Source of the DNA: an uncultured Clostridia bacterium
GTDB lineage: Bacteria > Bacillota > Clostridia > Christensenellales > UBA1242
Assembly (NCBI GenBank): GCA_947382485.1
Contig: CANCYS010000002.1
Span: 124,001 to 188,000, forward strand
DNA: 64,000 nucleotides
Reading direction: 5' to 3'
Numbering within the stretch: position 1 is the stretch's first letter; each line of letters starts with the position of its first letter. Position numbers and translations under genes: made by a program. Positions 32,480 to 40,311 of this stretch are shown here, one piece after another. A model generated the notes under the pieces. That model was not told the origin of the DNA, ran no database searches, and saw nothing but the letters and a program-made list of their open reading frames with translations.

Positions 32480-33076
32480 ATGAATTTGAACGATGTTTGT
32501 TATAAAAACAAGAAAATATTCAAAATTATGCAAAAGTATAAAAAATTATTTGCGTTTTTATTATCAGCGTGTATAATTGGATACATGGTTGTTTTAAGTA
32601 AATTTTTAGAATTTAATCCTACATATAAGTCGAATTATGTAAAGAATAATACGAGTTACAAAGAACAAGAGTGGACAGATGAAAAGTTGTTCCACAATAT
32701 TTATTCAGATTCAGAGATTGTGTTTAATTGTCTTAACATCCCACCAAACAAGTTTGGATACAGATATTGGAAGGATGCAATTTTTCTGAACATTTTTAGT
32801 GAAGATGCACAAGTTAGTATCTGCAATGACATATATCCTGCAATTGCAGCAAAGTATGGAAAGACTCCTGCTTCTGTTGAAAGAGCAATGAGATTATGTT
32901 TTGAAAATTCAATGTATTACTGCTCTAAAAAAGAGAGTAATTTTATTGTAAAATATTTACACGATTATTTATTATATCCACATAATAGCGAAATTTTAGC
33001 GAAAGTTTCTGAACTTGTAACATCAGAAGAATTTCAGAAAAATAAATTTAAATTGTTAAAAAGTTTTAACAATTAG
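32480..33076 (+). CDS. Spo0A C-terminal domain protein with N-terminal membrane segment and no receiver
   Basis: Residues ~77-180 match the Spo0A effector domain: LNIPPNKFGYRYWKDAI aligns with the family's GVPAHIKGYLYLREAI, and DIYPAIAAKYGKTPASVERAM with LYPDIAKKFNTTASRVERAI; a final NSEILAKVSELV also fits. The N-terminal receiver with its phosphorylated Asp is absent. Instead there is a basic start (seven Lys in residues 9-22), a hydrophobic helix at ~23-43 and a hydrophilic linker. In the recognition helix the Arg of SRVER is Ser here and the His after AIR is Leu. It sits after spoIVB in the spo0A position. The charge pattern predicts N-in/C-out, odd for a DNA-binding domain. Pseudogene decay cannot be excluded, though the frame is intact. 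Confidence 0.82.
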   Translation: MNLNDVCYKNKKIFKIMQKYKKLFAFLLSACIIGYMVVLSKFLEFNPTYKSNYVKNNTSYKEQEWTDEKLFHNIYSDSEIVFNCLNIPPNKFGYRYWKDAIFLNIFSEDAQVSICNDIYPAIAAKYGKTPASVERAMRLCFENSMYYCSKKESNFIVKYLHDYLLYPHNSEILAKVSELVTSEEFQKNKFKLLKSFNN

Positions 33077-33098
33077 TTTCTCTTGCATAAAATATAAT

Positions 33099-33716
33099 GT
33101 GAAACTTTCAAGACTATCAACTTTTGATGTAAAATATCATTTCAGACAAAACAGAGGTTACTATATTTCTTTTATAGTAAGTTTTTTTGTGGGACTAATT
33201 ATTGGGCTTGTTGTTTTGTTCACAACAGAAAGTTATTTAAACTTGCTCACCACAGAAAATAAAATTCTGTTCACATATATTAATGGCACGGCAAATTCAT
33301 TTGGAATTTTTTCTGAAAAACTTTTAGTTTTCATCTTGCCAATTTTGCTTATATTTTTGCTTGGATTATATTACTATACAAGTTTATTAAGCTATGTTTT
33401 TTTGACATATCAAACTGTTCTTTTTGTTATGTCTTGTGGAAGTTTAATAAGGGTGTATGGTCTTTCTGGGCTTTTAAATGTTTTGCTTGTAACGATACCA
33501 ATCAATTTGTTATATTTTGTTGCACTTGTTTTCTTTTCAGTCACATGTATTTCAAGAAGTAAACTAGCTCTCCAAAATAAAAGATTTTCAGAAGGCTTTG
33601 ATGATGTATATTTCATCAAGGTAATAATGACAATTTTATATATATTGATAATTTGTTTTTATGCAACAGTTGTGCTTCCATTGTTTCTTAAAAATGCAAA
33701 TTTTGTAATCTTTTGA
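33099..33716 (+). CDS. SpoIIM-like five-helix membrane protein
   Basis: A 205-residue membrane protein with about five hydrophobic segments. RQNRGYYISFIVSFFVGLIIGLVV near the start and YGLSGLLNVLLVTIPINLLYFVALVFF near residue 130 fit SpoIIM (a part of the SpoIIDMP engulfment machine), where a short basic cytoplasmic N-terminus leads into the first helix and a YGLxGLL...PxN block is conserved. The position before a dacF gene resembles B. subtilis spoIIM-dacF linkage. The start is a GTG without a Shine-Dalgarno; a TATAAT lies directly against it. The assignment is by pattern and context and is moderately sure. Confidence 0.6.
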   Translation: MKLSRLSTFDVKYHFRQNRGYYISFIVSFFVGLIIGLVVLFTTESYLNLLTTENKILFTYINGTANSFGIFSEKLLVFILPILLIFLLGLYYYTSLLSYVFLTYQTVLFVMSCGSLIRVYGLSGLLNVLLVTIPINLLYFVALVFFSVTCISRSKLALQNKRFSEGFDDVYFIKVIMTILYILIICFYATVVLPLFLKNANFVIF

Positions 33717-33786
33717 TATTTTTCGACAAAAAGTAGTATAAATTTTAAATTTTAAACAAATAATAGGTTTAGATAAAGGAGTAATT

Positions 33787-34965
33787 ATGAAGAAGCCTAT
33801 TATTTTTTTATTAGTAATTTTATTTCAATTTATGTTGCTAAGTCCAATTCTTTCACTTGGGGCAAATACTGTTAGTGCAAAAAAGGTGGATAGTAGTAGT
33901 CAAGAAGAAATTAAAATCACTGCAAAGTCAGGATATTTGGTAGACTATAATTCAGGTAATGTGATTTATAGTAAAAATGAGCACGAAAGATTGCCAATTG
34001 CATCAATGACAAAACTTGCAACTTTGTCACTTGTGTTTGATGCAATAGGAAAAGGTATTATCAAAGAAAACGATATGGTCACAGTATCAAAAACAGCAGC
34101 CGATGTTGGTGGTTCATCAGCCTTTTTGGACGCAGGTTCAAGTTATAAAGTTGTTGACCTTATCAAAACTGTTATAATTGCATCTGCAAACGATAGTGCA
34201 GTTGCACTTGCAGAATATGTTGCAGGAAGTGAAAATGGTTTTGTTGCAAGAATGAATAAATTTGCTGAAAGTTTAAATTTGGCAGACACAAACTTTGAAA
34301 ACTGTACAGGTCTTCCAGCAAAAAATCACTATTCAACTGCATATGACATGGCTAAAATTTATTCAACAATGTGTAACAATAAGTTGTATAAAAAATTCTC
34401 AAAAATTTGGATGGAAGATTTTATTCACCCAAGTGGAAGAAAAACTAGCTTTGTAAACACAAACAGACTCATCAAAACTTACGATGGCATTGAAGGCGGA
34501 AAAACAGGCTACACAGATAGTGCAAGATTCTGTTTAACAGCTTCTGCTTCAAGAAATTCAATGAGACTTGTTGGTGTAATCATTGGAGCAAATGACAGCA
34601 AAACAAGATTTGCCGAAATGAGTCAAATGTTTGATTATGGTTTTGCAAATTACACAAATAAAGTAGTGGTTAACAGTGAAGTTCCAGTAACTATTTTAAG
34701 TCCAAAAAATTCTAAACAAACAGCAGAAGTTTATCCAGAGCGAAACACAATCATGTTCATGACAAAAGGTGATGACATGACATACACAACAGATTTTCAA
34801 TTAACAGAAACAAAAGCACCAGTAAAAGCAGGTGATAGCGTAGGAAAGTTATATGTGTTTGATAAAAACAATATGGTTGTTGATGAAATGAATTTGATTG
34901 TTAAAACTGACCTAAGTGAGATTGGATTTAAAGACATTTTTGGAAAACTTGTAAATGAGTGGTAA
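33787..34965 (+). CDS. D-alanyl-D-alanine carboxypeptidase (DacF-like)
   Basis: A secreted, membrane-tethered low-molecular-weight penicillin-binding protein that trims stem-pentapeptides. Signal peptide at about 1-31; the three active-site motifs are SMTK (S73-K76), SAND in place of the usual SxN, and GGKTGYT; a C-terminal beta domain and a terminal amphipathic stretch follow. At 392 residues it is of normal DacF/PBP5 size. Preceded by AAGGAG. The sporulation surroundings suggest a role in cortex or forespore-wall modification, but a vegetative role is equally possible. Confidence 0.92.
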   Translation: MKKPIIFLLVILFQFMLLSPILSLGANTVSAKKVDSSSQEEIKITAKSGYLVDYNSGNVIYSKNEHERLPIASMTKLATLSLVFDAIGKGIIKENDMVTVSKTAADVGGSSAFLDAGSSYKVVDLIKTVIIASANDSAVALAEYVAGSENGFVARMNKFAESLNLADTNFENCTGLPAKNHYSTAYDMAKIYSTMCNNKLYKKFSKIWMEDFIHPSGRKTSFVNTNRLIKTYDGIEGGKTGYTDSARFCLTASASRNSMRLVGVIIGANDSKTRFAEMSQMFDYGFANYTNKVVVNSEVPVTILSPKNSKQTAEVYPERNTIMFMTKGDDMTYTTDFQLTETKAPVKAGDSVGKLYVFDKNNMVVDEMNLIVKTDLSEIGFKDIFGKLVNEW

Positions 34966-34978
34966 TTAAAAAATAAGT

Positions 34979-35004
34979 AAAAAGTTGGAGAAATCCGACT
35001 TTTT
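34979..35004 (+). terminator. Terminator after the dacF-like gene
   Basis: Stem AAAAGTTGGA/TCCGACTTTT with GAAA loop (34980-34989 with 34994-35003, one G-T pair), followed by T-rich sequence. Confidence 0.85.
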
Positions 35005-35089
35005 ATTTTGTTTATAGCAATAAATATGTTTTTGAAAAATTGACTTGAAAGAGAAATATTTGGTATAATTTTATTTGTTAGGAGATGCA

Positions 35090-35764
35090 ATGTTTTTACT
35101 AGGGTCATTTAATTCTGATTTTTTGTATATACTTTTAAGTCTTGTGGCTCTTGTGATGGCGATGTTTGTAGCCATACCATTCCATGAATTTGCTCATGCA
35201 TGGGCAGCGAAACATGAAGGTGATTACACTGCTGTTGCAATGAAAAGATACACACTTGCACCTCTTGCACATTTTGATTTAAAAGGTTTTATATTCTTGA
35301 TGGTGTTTGGGTTTGGTTGGGCAAAGCCAGTTCCTGTTGATTCAAGAAATTTCAAGCATGGAAGACGCAGTGAGTTTTTAGTTGCAATTGCAGGCGTGTT
35401 GATGAATTTAGTTCTTGGCATCTTGTTTTTGTTTATCTATATGCTTTTGCTTAAATTCTTTCCTCAAATTTTTGAAGTTAAAATATATGGCTTGTTGCTT
35501 CAACTATTTTTGATTTATGCATATAGTTTAAATTTCACACTTGCATTTTTCAATATCTTGCCAATATATCCACTAGATGGTTATAATATTGTAAAAAGTT
35601 TGTCCAAAACAGATAATGCATATTTGTCATTCATGCGTAGATATTCATTTTTTGTATTGCTAATTTTCATTTTTACAGGTTTGTTTGATTTGTATTATAT
35701 TTACACAAGTGAACTTGTAATGGATTTATTTGTTAAGTTATTCAAATTAATTTTAAGGTTGTAA
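35090..35764 (+). CDS. Site-2 protease family membrane metalloprotease (M50, YwhC/SpoIVFB-like)
   Basis: A 224-residue membrane protein: HEFAH zinc motif at about 32-36 (PFHEFAHAWAAKHEGD), GWAKPVPVDSRNF, and a third ligand in FNILPIYPLDGYNI near residue 160, with about five membrane segments. This is the small M50 type without PDZ or CBS domain, found immediately upstream of scpA in many Clostridia. Physiological substrate unknown. TAGGAG precedes ATG 35090; the longer frame from a TTG at 35075 lacks support. Three bases separate it from scpA. Confidence 0.93.
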   Translation: MFLLGSFNSDFLYILLSLVALVMAMFVAIPFHEFAHAWAAKHEGDYTAVAMKRYTLAPLAHFDLKGFIFLMVFGFGWAKPVPVDSRNFKHGRRSEFLVAIAGVLMNLVLGILFLFIYMLLLKFFPQIFEVKIYGLLLQLFLIYAYSLNFTLAFFNILPIYPLDGYNIVKSLSKTDNAYLSFMRRYSFFVLLIFIFTGLFDLYYIYTSELVMDLFVKLFKLILRL

Positions 35765-35766
35765 CA

Positions 35767-36672
35767 ATGGAAGAAATTTCAAATGAAGAGTTAAATCAGC
35801 AAGAAGCTGAAATAAAAGAAAATGTTGGCTGTGAAAATTCAGAGCCTGTTTTTGATGTTTCAAAACTTGATAAAAAATCACTTGAAATTTTGGAAGAAAC
35901 CGAAGAAGATGATTATAGGTTTAAACTCGAACAGTTTGAAGGTCCACTAGATTTATTGCTCCATTTAATCAAGATAACCAAAATTGATATTTGTGACATT
36001 TTCTTGTCAGACATCACAGAACAATATCTTGCCATGATGAATGACATGAGTGACATTGACATTGAAAGGGCAAGTGAATTTATCAATATGTCTGCAACGC
36101 TTCTTGAAATAAAATCAAGACATTTGCTTCCAAAAGAAGTTGAAACACTTGATGAAGAAGACCCAGAAGTCAGACTCATCAGACAAATTGAAGAATATAA
36201 AATTTTCAAAGAGCAAAGTGAAAAACTTGCAGGGTTTGAAGAAATTGGAAGACTTTATAAATCCCCAGATGATAATGTTGGAGAATTTAAGTATGAACTT
36301 CCTGATCAACTTTCCGTTGATGCACTCATAAAAGCATTCACGGATATGATGCAAAAAATGACAATCAAGGCCGAAGTTGTTCAAGAGAAAAAAATAGAAA
36401 AAGACAGATTCACTGTTGCTCAAAAAATTTCTCAAATCAAAGATATGCTTCTTGATAATAAAGAATTTAAGTTCACAGATTTGTTTGAAAGTAGCTATTC
36501 AAAAAGTGAAGTAATAAACACCTTTCTTGCACTTTTAGAACTTTTAAAAAGACAATACATCACTGTACGCCAAAATGAATTGTTTAGTGACATTGACATT
36601 GTGAAAAATGAAGATGAAAGCATAAGGCTCAGTGAAGACACATCAAGTGAATTTGATAGAAATGAAAACTAA
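35767..36672 (+). CDS. scpA: Segregation and condensation protein A
   Basis: ScpA is the kleisin of the SMC-ScpAB condensin. FKLEQFEGPLDLLLHLIKITKIDICDIFLSDITEQYLAMM is the classic kleisin N-terminus, and AATLLEIKSRHLLP-like sequence (SATLLEIKSRHLLPKE) follows; the C-terminal winged helix is near residues 225-285 (DLFESSYSKSEVINTFLALLELLKRQ). At 301 residues it carries an acidic N-terminal extension of ~50 residues ahead of the conserved start and a short acidic tail. scpB follows after 22 bases. Confidence 0.97.
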   Translation: MEEISNEELNQQEAEIKENVGCENSEPVFDVSKLDKKSLEILEETEEDDYRFKLEQFEGPLDLLLHLIKITKIDICDIFLSDITEQYLAMMNDMSDIDIERASEFINMSATLLEIKSRHLLPKEVETLDEEDPEVRLIRQIEEYKIFKEQSEKLAGFEEIGRLYKSPDDNVGEFKYELPDQLSVDALIKAFTDMMQKMTIKAEVVQEKKIEKDRFTVAQKISQIKDMLLDNKEFKFTDLFESSYSKSEVINTFLALLELLKRQYITVRQNELFSDIDIVKNEDESIRLSEDTSSEFDRNEN

Positions 36673-36694
36673 AAAAACAGTTTGGAGAAGATAA

Positions 36695-37339
36695 ATGGAA
36701 AAATTAGATAGCATAATTGAAAGCGTGCTTTTTGTGGCAGGAGAACCTGTTTTAATGTCTGACCTTTGTTTTAAATTCAATGTAAAGCAAAAGGAACTTG
36801 ACGAAGCCATTGAAACCTTGCAAAAAAAATATGATGGTGCAAGTGGAATTAAATTAATGCGTTTTAACAACAAGTTGCAACTTTCATCAAATCCAGATTA
36901 TGTTGATGAAGTTTCGCTGGTTCTCAATCCAATCAGACAAAGAAATTTAACAAAAGCAACTCTTGAAACCATAGCAATAATTGCATATAAACAACCAATC
37001 ACAAGAATGGAAATTGAAGAAATTCGTGGGGTAAGTTCAGACTATGCAATAAACATTTTGCTTGAACATAAACTCATTGAAATTGTTGGACACAAGGACA
37101 CCGTTGGAAGACCAACACTTTTTGGAACAACAGATGAATTTTTAAAGAGATTCAACATTGAAAGTGTTGCAAATCTTCCAGACTATGACGAATTATTAGA
37201 ACAAGTACAAAAAATCCGTGATAACTATTCAGAAAGTTTGTTTAATAGATTTGAACCAGTAATAAACGAAAATGATGTTGATAAAAAACTTGAAGAATTG
37301 GCAAAAACCGAAACAGTAAAAAATGACGAAGAATTGTAA
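36695..37339 (+). CDS. scpB: Segregation and condensation protein B
   Basis: A 214-residue kite protein with two winged helices: LDSIIESVLFVAGEPVLMSDLCFKF, then LSSNPDYVDEVSLVL, ATLETIAIIAYKQPITRMEIEEIRGVSSDYAINILLEHKLIEIVGHKDTVGRPTLFGTTDEFLKRF, the strongest ScpB signature. It binds the ScpA kleisin to complete the SMC complex. GGAGAAG precedes ATG 36695. A short acidic tail extends beyond the second winged helix. Confidence 0.97.
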   Translation: MEKLDSIIESVLFVAGEPVLMSDLCFKFNVKQKELDEAIETLQKKYDGASGIKLMRFNNKLQLSSNPDYVDEVSLVLNPIRQRNLTKATLETIAIIAYKQPITRMEIEEIRGVSSDYAINILLEHKLIEIVGHKDTVGRPTLFGTTDEFLKRFNIESVANLPDYDELLEQVQKIRDNYSESLFNRFEPVINENDVDKKLEELAKTETVKNDEEL

Positions 37340-37372
37340 ATAAATTTTTAATTAATCAAACAAACTATAAGT

Positions 37373-37945
37373 ATGACAAGAAGTCTTCTTATAGTTTTTT
37401 TTGTTGCGTTGTTGTTTATTTTAATCTTTCTTTTTCCATTCAAGGTCAGATTTATGGCACATATGAACCTTTTGAAAAAGAAAGGGTTTTATAGTGCCAA
37501 GGTTCTTGGAATAAGAGTAATTTGTGGACAGATTTATTTAAGTAAAGAAAATGAAATCATAATGGAAAACTCAATAGACATTATGAACAACACAATGAGC
37601 AAAAACTTTGTTAAAGAGTTTGTCAAAGCGTTTTTAGAAAAAATTGATATAAAAAAAATCGAACTATTTTTTACTGGTGGATTATCAAACGATTCGTTTG
37701 CGTCAGCAATGCTTTGTGGGTTTATGACTTCTGTCGTAAACACCATATACAGCATCTTGTCGCAAAAATATGATAACGTAAAATTGTATGAGGATATAAA
37801 ACCAACTTTCAACAATTTAAGTTTTGACTTAACTTTTGATATTGTGATAAGAATTAGCATTTTTAATATAGTTTTATCAATATTTAAAGCAATAATTGCA
37901 AATAATAAGTTTAAGAAGTTGAAGGAGATTGAAAATGAAAGATGA
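37373..37945 (+). CDS. DUF2953 membrane protein (YtfI-like)
   Basis: A 190-residue protein with an N-terminal membrane segment (about 3-22) followed by FPFKVRFMAHMNLLKKKGFYSAKVLGIRVICGQIYL and, further on, IELFFTGGLSNDSFASAMLCGFM and a VKLYEDIKPTF block, which fit DUF2953. Members sit directly upstream of gerW/ytfJ in Clostridia and Bacilli, as here; the function is unknown and thought to be sporulation-linked by association. A second hydrophobic stretch at ~155-172. No Shine-Dalgarno is evident. Confidence 0.82.
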   Translation: MTRSLLIVFFVALLFILIFLFPFKVRFMAHMNLLKKKGFYSAKVLGIRVICGQIYLSKENEIIMENSIDIMNNTMSKNFVKEFVKAFLEKIDIKKIELFFTGGLSNDSFASAMLCGFMTSVVNTIYSILSQKYDNVKLYEDIKPTFNNLSFDLTFDIVIRISIFNIVLSIFKAIIANNKFKKLKEIENER

Positions 37946-38336
37946 ATATAAAAACAGAATTGAAGAGATAATGTCAACAGCACTCAAAAATATGCGTTCG
38001 CTTGTTGATGTTGATATCGTCGTTGGAAAACCAATAGTAAGTAACGATTTAATCATAATTCCACTCACAAAAGTTTCAATGGGATTTGTTTCTGGTGGAG
38101 GCGAATATTATTCAGAACTCAAAGAAATCAGAAAGGAAACAGAATATCCTTTTTCTGGTGGTTCAGGTGCAGGTGTAAGTTTACAACCAATAGGTTTTTT
38201 AGTGATAAAAGAAAAACAAGTTGATTTAATAAAAATTGATTCAAAATCAGCAATCGAAAAACTTATTGAGGCAGTCCCAGAAGTTGCAAGATTCATTTCA
38301 AAAAATTTCATGGGCAAAGATAAAGATGAGAAATAA
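37935..38336 (+). CDS. gerW: GerW family sporulation protein (YtfJ)
   Basis: A 133-residue protein: IEEIMSTALKNMRSLVDVDIVVGKPIV, KVSMGFVSGGGEYY, PFSGGSGAGVSLQPIGFLVIKEKQVDLIKID, the complete GerW/YtfJ pattern. In B. subtilis YtfJ (GerW) is made in the forespore and needed for normal germination responses. ATG 37935 is preceded by AAGGAG that lies inside the preceding gene, which it overlaps by 11 bases; the following dac gene starts within its last codons, so the three are a coupled set. Confidence 0.94.
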   Translation: MKDEYKNRIEEIMSTALKNMRSLVDVDIVVGKPIVSNDLIIIPLTKVSMGFVSGGGEYYSELKEIRKETEYPFSGGSGAGVSLQPIGFLVIKEKQVDLIKIDSKSAIEKLIEAVPEVARFISKNFMGKDKDEK

Positions 38337-39504
38337 AATAAATGTAATTTTTTCAATAACACTTGTCATATTGCAAGTTTTGTGTTTTTCATTTGTATCT
38401 AATTTAAAAATGACAAATGCTTGCCAAATTACTGTGCCTAAAAAAGAAATAAAAAAATCAGAACTAACAAGTGCTCAAAGCATGGTTACAATGGATGCAA
38501 GTACTGGTAGAATTTTGTATTCTCATGAAGAAAATAAAAGACTTCCAATGGCAAGCACAACAAAAATTTTAACAGCAATAGTGGCAATAGAAAATTCAAA
38601 AAACTTAGATGAAAAACTTGTAATTCCAAAGCAGGCAGTTGGAATTGAAGGGTCAAGCATATATCTAAGAACAGGTGAACATTTGTCATTAAGAGAATTG
38701 TTGTATGGACTCATGCTTAGGTCAGGAAATGATTCTGCTGTTGCAATTGCAGTTTTGGTTGGTGGAAGTCTTGAAAATTTTGTAAAAATGATGAATGATT
38801 ATTGCACAAAACTTGAGCTTGAAAACACGCACATTGTTACAGTGAATGGTCTTCATGATGAAAATCACTACACATCTGCACATGACCTTGCAAAAATCAC
38901 TGCATATGCAATGAAAAATGAAACATTTGCAAATCTAGTAAAAACCAAAGAAAAAACAATAGACAATGAACTTGGAAAGAAAGAAAAGGTTCGATATTTA
39001 AAAAATAAAAATAGACTATTAAATATGGTTGAGGGTGCTGATGGCGTCAAAACTGGTTACACAACAAAAGCGGGCAGATGTTTTGTCGGAAGTGCAACAA
39101 GAAACGGAATGCAAGTAATTTGTGTGGTTTTAAATTGTGTACCAATGTTTGAAGACACAGCAAGTTTAATTGAAAAAGCATTTAGTGAATTTGAAATGGT
39201 TAAACTTTTCTCAAAAGGTGACATAACAAACTTTGAAATTAAAAATAAAAAATCGCAAATTGTTCCAGTTAAAATTGAAAAAGATATAGTTTATCCTCTT
39301 TCTAAAAGAGAGCGACAAAAAGTGACAGCACAAATCGAACTAACTCAAAATATCAAGTTTCCACATAGCGAAGAAACTCCAATAGGTGAGGTTAAAGTTT
39401 GCCTTGAAAATAACTTGATTTTTTCTGAAAAACTCTATACTATTAATATAGAAAAACAAGAAGGTTTTGAAGATGCTTTAAAAAAGATTTTAAAAGTCTT
39501 TTAA
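38326..39504 (+). CDS. D-alanyl-D-alanine carboxypeptidase, second copy (DacB/DacF-like)
   Basis: A 392-residue penicillin-binding carboxypeptidase with signal segment (about 6-26) and motifs STTK (S77-K80), SGND and KTGYT. It is the second dac gene within 5 kb and shares only the general family pattern with the first. Start ATG 38326 lies inside the gerW end (11-base overlap) and gives a normal signal peptide; the open frame continues 30 codons upstream within gerW but is a shadow. In B. subtilis dacB (PBP5*) in a similar neighbourhood, before rluB, modifies spore cortex. spmA and spmB, usually between, are absent. Confidence 0.92.
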   Translation: MRNKINVIFSITLVILQVLCFSFVSNLKMTNACQITVPKKEIKKSELTSAQSMVTMDASTGRILYSHEENKRLPMASTTKILTAIVAIENSKNLDEKLVIPKQAVGIEGSSIYLRTGEHLSLRELLYGLMLRSGNDSAVAIAVLVGGSLENFVKMMNDYCTKLELENTHIVTVNGLHDENHYTSAHDLAKITAYAMKNETFANLVKTKEKTIDNELGKKEKVRYLKNKNRLLNMVEGADGVKTGYTTKAGRCFVGSATRNGMQVICVVLNCVPMFEDTASLIEKAFSEFEMVKLFSKGDITNFEIKNKKSQIVPVKIEKDIVYPLSKRERQKVTAQIELTQNIKFPHSEETPIGEVKVCLENNLIFSEKLYTINIEKQEGFEDALKKILKVF

Positions 39505-39536
39505 ATCAAATAGCTTGTTTAAAAGTAGGTTATAGT

Positions 39537-40244
39537 ATGAGAATAAATAAATTTTTAGCAACTGCTGGTTTTGGTTCAAGAAGAAAATGTGAAGAACTTG
39601 TGACCGCTGGCAGGGTGAAAATAAATGGCAAGGTTGAAACAAACCTTGCTTTTGTCGTTGAAGAAAATGACAAAGTTACTGTTGATGAAAAAAGGGCAGA
39701 ACTTCCAAGCAAATTCACATATCTCATGATGCACAAACCAAAAGGTTATATCACTAGTGCAAGAGATGATAGGGATAGAAAAACTGTTATGGAATTGCTT
39801 CCAAAAAATTTGAAAAATTTAATGCCTGTTGGAAGACTCGATTATAATTCAGAAGGTTTGCTTCTTTTTACAAATGATGGCAAAACTGCCGAAAAATTAA
39901 TGAAGCCAAGCACCGAAGTTCCAAAGACTTATTCTGTTAAAATTGAGGGTGAAATCACTGAGGAAATTGCAGAAAAAATTGAGAAAGGTGTAACTCTTGT
40001 CGATGGCACAAAATATAAACCATGTGAAATCGAAATCAAAGAAGTTAAAGAAAGAAAAAGTAAACTTGAAATTGTTATCTATGAAGGAAAAAATAGAGAG
40101 ATTCGTAAAATTTTTGACACCTTCGGATTCAATGTAATTTTTCTAAAAAGAGTTGCAATTGGCACAATCAGACTTGGTGGACTCACTCGTGGAACTTGCA
40201 GACTTCTTCGTCCATCAGAAGTTGAATATTTAAAATCAATTTAA
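39537..40244 (+). CDS. rluB: Ribosomal large-subunit pseudouridine synthase B
   Basis: A 235-residue RsuA-family synthase that modifies 23S rRNA near the peptidyl-transferase centre. N-terminal S4 RNA-binding domain (RINKFLATAGFGSRRKCEELVTAGRVKING), then MMHKPKGYITSARDDRDRKTVMELLP, the catalytic motif VGRLDYNSEGLLLFTNDG (Asp), and IYEGKNREIRKIFDTFGFNVIFLKRVAIG. All blocks intact. Weak AGTAGG before ATG 39537. Confidence 0.96.
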   Translation: MRINKFLATAGFGSRRKCEELVTAGRVKINGKVETNLAFVVEENDKVTVDEKRAELPSKFTYLMMHKPKGYITSARDDRDRKTVMELLPKNLKNLMPVGRLDYNSEGLLLFTNDGKTAEKLMKPSTEVPKTYSVKIEGEITEEIAEKIEKGVTLVDGTKYKPCEIEIKEVKERKSKLEIVIYEGKNREIRKIFDTFGFNVIFLKRVAIGTIRLGGLTRGTCRLLRPSEVEYLKSI

Positions 40245-40311
40245 TGTTAAAATGTATTTTTAATTTTATTTTAATTGAAATTTTACAAATAAAAGGCGGT
40301 TTTAAAATAAA

